Source: Candidatus Contubernalis alkalaceticus (GTDB lineage: Bacteria > Bacillota > Dethiobacteria > SKNC01). Taken from it: a DNA stretch of 64,000 nucleotides. The DNA is taken from contig NZ_CP054699.1 of the NCBI RefSeq assembly GCF_022558445.1, positions 638,001 through 702,000 on the forward strand. The letters are read 5' to 3'. Shown here one piece after another: positions 60,528-64,000 of the stretch. The notes beneath the pieces are model-generated. The model had not been told where the DNA came from, did no database searches, and worked only from the letters and a program-made list of their open reading frames with translations. The position numbers and the translations under genes were made by a program. The first letter of the stretch is position 1; the number at the start of each line of letters is the position of its first letter.

Positions 60528-61919
60528 ATGTTCAAAAAAGTAATAACATTTATTTTATTATATCTTTTAGCTTTAGCCGGTTGTGTTCCTACATTGGCAC
60601 TGCCTGATACCGATATCATAATAACCAATACTACTATATTAACAATGGATGCCAATTCTACCATAATTGAGAATGGATCGCTGGTTATAAAAGATGACCG
60701 GATATTGGCCATTGGAGAAACAGAAGATATCCTGAATAAATATAGTGCCCTCAAAATTATTGACGGCGCCAATCAACTGTTAATGCCCGGGCTTGTCAAC
60801 ACTCATACCCACGTTCCCATGACGCTTTTCAGGGGATATGCAGATGATTTACCCCTGCAGGAGTGGTTATATGATAATATTTTTCCCCTTGAAGCTGAAT
60901 ATGTTACGGCGTATAATGTGCGTATCGGGACGGAACTGGCCGTTGCGGAAATGCTGAGGGGCGGAATAACTACCTTTAATGACATGTACTACTTCATTGA
61001 TGATATGGCTCACATAGTGGAGGAAACCGGTATTCGTGCAGTTTTGTCCAAAAGTATTATTGACTTTCCTGTTCCAAACAGTCCTACGCCAGAGGACGGC
61101 CTGCGTATAGCAGAGGAGACGTTTAATAAATGGAACTCTCATCCCCGTATTACCATTGGCTTTGCGGCTCATGCACCTTATACCTGTTCTCCGGAACTGA
61201 TTCAAAAGGTCAAAGCCCTTGCTGATAAATACCAGGTACCTTTCAACACTCACCTGGCTGAAACTGGAGTAGAGGTGGAGCAGATTTTAGAGAAGTACGG
61301 GTTTACCCCGGTTGGGCATCTGGAAAATCTTGGAGTTTTAAGCAGCAATGTAATAGCAGCCCACGGGGTGCATCTGACGAAAGATGATATTAAAATTCTT
61401 GCCAGGCATGGTGTTTCGGTGGCACATAACCCGGTAAGCAATATGAAGCTTACCAGTGGAGTTTCCCCCGTTCCTCAACTGCTGGAAGCAGGAGTAAAGG
61501 TGGGTTTGGGTACCGATGGAGCGGCCAGCAACAATAATCAGGATATGTTTACTGAAATGAGAATGGCTGCACTTCTGCATAAAATCACCCGGATTGACCC
61601 CACTGTAATGGATGCTAAAACTATAGTGGAGATTGCCACCATAGGTGGAGCTAAAGTGTTAGGCATGGAAAATGAGATTGGGTCTCTGGAAGTTGGCAAA
61701 AAAGCCGACATGATATTACTTGATCTGACCCAACCCCATGCTTTACCATTATATAATGTCTACTCCCACCTGGTGTACAGCTTGAAAAGCTCTGATGTGC
61801 AAACAGTAATAATTGACGGCAGCCTGGTTATGGAAAATAAAAAGATGCTATACATTGATGAAGAGCAGTTAAATCAAAAAGTCCAGGAGGTTGCAGAACA
61901 AATTGGGACAGATATGTGA
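60528..61919 (+). CDS. Lipoprotein amidohydrolase, MtaD/SAH-deaminase-like
   Basis: The protein of about 463 residues opens with a lipoprotein signal (FILLYLLALAGC, Cys near residue 19). The rest is a full amidohydrolase close to methylthioadenosine/S-adenosylhomocysteine deaminase: H93-T-H95 for metal, H215 (FAAHAPYT), H242 (NTHLAET-x-E) and D330 (LGTDGAASNN). These enzymes deaminate adenosine derivatives and are normally in the cytoplasm, so the exported form is unusual. GGAGG lies 9 bases before the ATG; a TTG at 60519 touches the ribosome binding site and is unlikely. Confidence 0.9.
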   Translation: MFKKVITFILLYLLALAGCVPTLALPDTDIIITNTTILTMDANSTIIENGSLVIKDDRILAIGETEDILNKYSALKIIDGANQLLMPGLVNTHTHVPMTLFRGYADDLPLQEWLYDNIFPLEAEYVTAYNVRIGTELAVAEMLRGGITTFNDMYYFIDDMAHIVEETGIRAVLSKSIIDFPVPNSPTPEDGLRIAEETFNKWNSHPRITIGFAAHAPYTCSPELIQKVKALADKYQVPFNTHLAETGVEVEQILEKYGFTPVGHLENLGVLSSNVIAAHGVHLTKDDIKILARHGVSVAHNPVSNMKLTSGVSPVPQLLEAGVKVGLGTDGAASNNNQDMFTEMRMAALLHKITRIDPTVMDAKTIVEIATIGGAKVLGMENEIGSLEVGKKADMILLDLTQPHALPLYNVYSHLVYSLKSSDVQTVIIDGSLVMENKKMLYIDEEQLNQKVQEVAEQIGTDM

Positions 61920-62395
61920 CAATTACTGAATCAAAGAGCTTAAATGCATCATCCCGGGCAGGGCAAATGGGAAAGATGGCAGTAAATCCAGCAATATTAA
62001 AGACTTGTGCTTATTCCGGCTGATGGGCATATCAATTCCGTCATAAATTGGACAAACCGTTTTGGAAATTACCAAGGGCAAGAGCCGGAATCTTCGGGCA
62101 GCAAGCGAAGGGATAAAGAGTTTATACTTTCAATGATATATAAAAAAAAACTATGGAGCATACCATCAGGCAGGAGGAAAAAGAACTTTATGAGTTAAGT
62201 TTTTTATCTTTTTTTCATACGAACTTATTAAGATGACATAATATATAATAATGCTTTTCTTTGGGCAGCCAGGCAGATGCGGGAAGCGGGGGCATTCTAA
62301 ATGAATAATAAAATATCGGGATTGAGAAAGAAATATTTACAAAAATTTCGTACAGCCAAATGAATTAAACATGGAGGTAAGGAGGATTAAAATAT
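61920..62395. other. Intergenic region without a supported gene
   Basis: Apart from the 37-bp repeat copy at 62064-62100, I see only short frames lacking a ribosome binding site. An earlier frame in this stretch overlaps the repeat but shows no family character. Confidence 0.45.
62064..62100 (+). repeat. Dispersed 37-bp repeat, copy 3
   Basis: It aligns with copies at 138-174 and 18462-18498. In frame it reads LEITKGKSRNLRA and continues to a stop at about 62130, so here the relic peptide is open. Confidence 0.5.
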
Positions 62396-62464
62396 ATGAA
62401 TGATAAAATTGTATCTTTTGAAGATTACAGAAAAAGAAAACTCGGTGAAACTCAATTATGTTAG
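62396..62464 (+). CDS. 22-residue leader peptide overlapping the GGCT-like gene
   Basis: A strong AAGGAGG precedes an ATG opening MNDKIVSFEDYRKRKLGETQ and stopping at 62464, seven bases inside the next gene. The next gene has no ribosome binding site of its own, so it is probably reached by coupled re-initiation. Confidence 0.5.
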   Translation: MNDKIVSFEDYRKRKLGETQLC

Positions 62465-63105
62465 AAAAATCACTTGTTTGGTATGCCAGTTATGGTTCCA
62501 ACTTATGCCGGGACCGTTTTTTATGTTATATACAGGGTGGAACTCCTCAAGGGTCAAATGCTTACGAATGTGGGTGCCGGGACAGAACCCTGCCTGCAGA
62601 AGATAAGCACCTTTTCATAGAGCATCCCCTGTACTTTGCGGGATATTCTCGCAGGTGGGGAGGCGGTGTTGCCTTCATTGGCAGTCGGGAAGACAAACAT
62701 GTCAACCCCAAAAGCTCAACCCTGGTAAGAATGTACCTTATAAAACAGGAACAGTTTGGTGACGTGGTAGCCCAGGAGAACAGTGTTAGTTTCCCTGTTA
62801 TAATTCCCTGGGAACAGGTAGTGGAAGAGGGAAAAAAGGACTTAATAGATTCATTATACGGCAGAGTTGTTCACTTGGGGGAAAGGGAAGGGTTCCCTAT
62901 ATTTACCTTTACTACTGCAAGGAAATTTGAAGGATATACAGCTCCCTCGGAAAGCTATTTAAAAATGCTGATAAATGGATTAAAAGAAGCTCACAGTTAT
63001 AGTTTTTCACCGGAACAGGTGTGGGGTTACCTGGCGGACAAGCCTGGTGTTAAAGATAATTATAATCAGGGAAGACTGCGGGAGCTGGTTAAGTCATGCT
63101 GGTAG
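62458..63105 (+). CDS. Gamma-glutamylcyclotransferase-like (GGCT fold) protein
   Basis: This 215-residue protein has the GGCT-like signature WYASYGSNL at its start, the loop RFLCYIQGG, and WGGGVAFIG in the middle. Proteins of this look are often mislabelled histone deacetylase. True GGCTs cyclise gamma-glutamyl amino compounds to 5-oxoproline; the substrate is not known here. The ATG overlaps the leader peptide. Confidence 0.75.
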   Translation: MLEKSLVWYASYGSNLCRDRFLCYIQGGTPQGSNAYECGCRDRTLPAEDKHLFIEHPLYFAGYSRRWGGGVAFIGSREDKHVNPKSSTLVRMYLIKQEQFGDVVAQENSVSFPVIIPWEQVVEEGKKDLIDSLYGRVVHLGEREGFPIFTFTTARKFEGYTAPSESYLKMLINGLKEAHSYSFSPEQVWGYLADKPGVKDNYNQGRLRELVKSCW

Positions 63106-63180
63106 AAACCTGTGATGCAGCCTGCTTGAAAAAGTCTGGGTTATTAGAGAGTAATGTTTGATTATGAGATTTTGTCAATA

Positions 63181-63209
63181 TTGGCAGAATTCAGTGATTA
63201 TGATATAAT
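63181..63209 (+). promoter_or_regulatory. Sigma-A promoter before the small membrane gene and yidC
   Basis: TTGGCA (63181-63186) and TATAAT (63204-63209) stand 17 bases apart, 50 bases before the GTG of the next gene. Confidence 0.8.
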
Positions 63210-63259
63210 GAACAAATAGTTTTTCCTTAATATTTAATTTAAACGGGGAGGAATATGCC

Positions 63260-63493
63260 GTGAGCTTTGATCTCAATGCCATAAATATCGTGTTAATGCT
63301 GGTGTTTATCCCCGTTTTTGCTGTCAATCTTGTTTGTATCATTAATTGTTTAAAAAGTTTTGTGAATGTTGTTGGTGTCAGCAGCGCTGTCTTTATTCCC
63401 TTGATTAACATCGAATTGGAAAAGGAACTTTCAGTACTTAATTATCAAACATACAGCAAGTGTGAAATATGGAAATTATATAATCAATATTGA
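63260..63493 (+). CDS. Small membrane protein of unknown function
   Basis: This 77-residue protein starts at a GTG after GGGAGG and has one or two membrane helices (IVLMLVFIPVFAVNLVCIIN and a weaker VGVSSAVFIPLI). The C-terminus is polar. It lies between a clear promoter and yidC, so the two are likely cotranscribed. I do not recognise the family. Confidence 0.6.
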   Translation: MSFDLNAINIVLMLVFIPVFAVNLVCIINCLKSFVNVVGVSSAVFIPLINIELEKELSVLNYQTYSKCEIWKLYNQY

Positions 63494-63558
63494 TATTCTA
63501 TTAATCTCTATGTAGAAAAAACTACCTACACCTAAGGACAAAAAAAGGAGAGATTAAT

Positions 63559-64000
63559 ATGAATGTATTAGTTCATGTTTTTGAATGGTTGTTTTCGATG
63601 ACCAATGATTACGGTATGGCAATTATTGGATTTACCTTATTTGTAAAACTGCTAATGCTGCCACTGACAATCAAGCAGAAGAGATCAATGATGGAAATGC
63701 GGGCGTTGACGCTTCAAGTGGATGCATTGAAAGAAAAATATAAAAACAACTCTGAAAAACTGAATGAAGAAATTCAAAAAATATACAGTGAAAAATCAGG
63801 GGCAGTGTCAGGAATTGTTTTACTTTTTCTGCAGATGCCCATATTTGTGATGATGTATCAATTGTTCTCAAATCATATCGTTGATGCGGAAACAGTGGTA
63901 TTGCCCTGGATTACAAGCATATCTGTTCCAGATCCATTTTACATCTTGCCGTTTCTTTATATAACGATTCAGTTGATGCCCAATATACTGATTCATTTTG
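63559..64000 (+). CDS. yidC: YidC/Oxa1 membrane protein insertase, cut by the window end
   Basis: The visible 147 codons give a first helix (WLFSMTNDYGMAIIGFTLFV), the conserved KLLMLPLTIKQKRSMMEM, the cytoplasmic hairpin (LTLQVDALKEKYKNNSEKLN) and the next helix (AVSGIVLLFLQMPIFVMMYQ). This is the YidC/SpoIIIJ/Oxa1 core, lacking the large periplasmic domain of Gram-negative forms. It inserts membrane proteins. AAGGAG supports the ATG. The frame is open at position 64000. Confidence 0.92.
   Translation, partial: MNVLVHVFEWLFSMTNDYGMAIIGFTLFVKLLMLPLTIKQKRSMMEMRALTLQVDALKEKYKNNSEKLNEEIQKIYSEKSGAVSGIVLLFLQMPIFVMMYQLFSNHIVDAETVVLPWITSISVPDPFYILPFLYITIQLMPNILIHF

Noticed and set aside
62007-62198. 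Plus-strand 63-codon frame across repeat copy 3
   Set aside because: It has no ribosome binding site, and the other repeat copies are closed in that frame or lack homologous flanks.

Overview
The window reads as a moderately low-GC Firmicutes chromosome, most likely an endospore-forming member of the Clostridia. The grounds are Gram-positive ribosome binding sites throughout, five spore-coat-type YheC/YheD ATP-grasp proteins, a Spo0E-like phosphatase, an LPKTG-anchored surface protein, a YtxH protein and a lipoprotein amidohydrolase. I saw no tRNA, rRNA or CRISPR array. No species can be named from the sequence alone.

Layout. 0.2-5.2 kb: a MalT-type LuxR regulator, a ketopantoate-reductase-like protein, a small unknown protein and a CPBP protease. 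5.3-16.6 kb: a complete type I Wadjet anti-plasmid operon (jetABCD) behind a clean sigma-A promoter. It sits between an MscS channel gene with an early frameshift and a decayed IS110 element, and inverted copies of a repeat linked to a RAYT relic lie on either side. 16.6-18.9 kb is decayed (DUF1638 relic, frameshifted unknown gene, response-regulator relic, palindromic MITE). 19-22.6 kb: a TetR / ABC ATPase / FtsX-type permease operon with a consensus promoter and a double palindromic operator.

22.8-34.4 kb: the YheC/YheD family expansion, with a two-domain NlpC/P60 protein and a GNAT acetyltransferase. It is interrupted by a NarL-type two-component system, a membrane protein and a Phd/RelE-type toxin-antitoxin pair. 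A copy of the 3' end of the NlpC gene lies beyond the interruption, so the block probably entered or was rearranged within a duplicated spore-coat locus. 34.9-46.9 kb: an ECF sigma factor with a DUF4179 anti-sigma-like protein, UPF0316 and AraC proteins, a lipoprotein, a flavodoxin-fold oxidoreductase and a serine hydrolase, mixed with relics of an RCC1-repeat protein, VapBC, a MalT-type regulator and an IS3 element, plus a second copy of the MITE.

47-51 kb: a CheB-CheR-PAS fusion overlapping a PAS-LuxR regulator. 51-54.8 kb: small sporulation and membrane ORFs, then a sortase-anchored surface protein with an ice-binding-like (DUF3494) domain and four almost identical 357-bp repeats. 55-64 kb: a truncated GAF/HD-GYP protein ending at a premature UAG, a YtxH / coiled-coil membrane protein pair, an AI-2E-type permease, a YihY/BrkB protein, a helicase-nuclease relic, an exported MtaD-like amidohydrolase, a GGCT-like protein and the start of yidC.

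The most coherent functional units are the Wadjet operon, the YheC/YheD-NlpC-GNAT spore envelope cluster, and the CheB-CheR-PAS plus PAS-LuxR signalling pair. The window is also unusually rich in broken genes, several with single-base changes in homopolymer runs.
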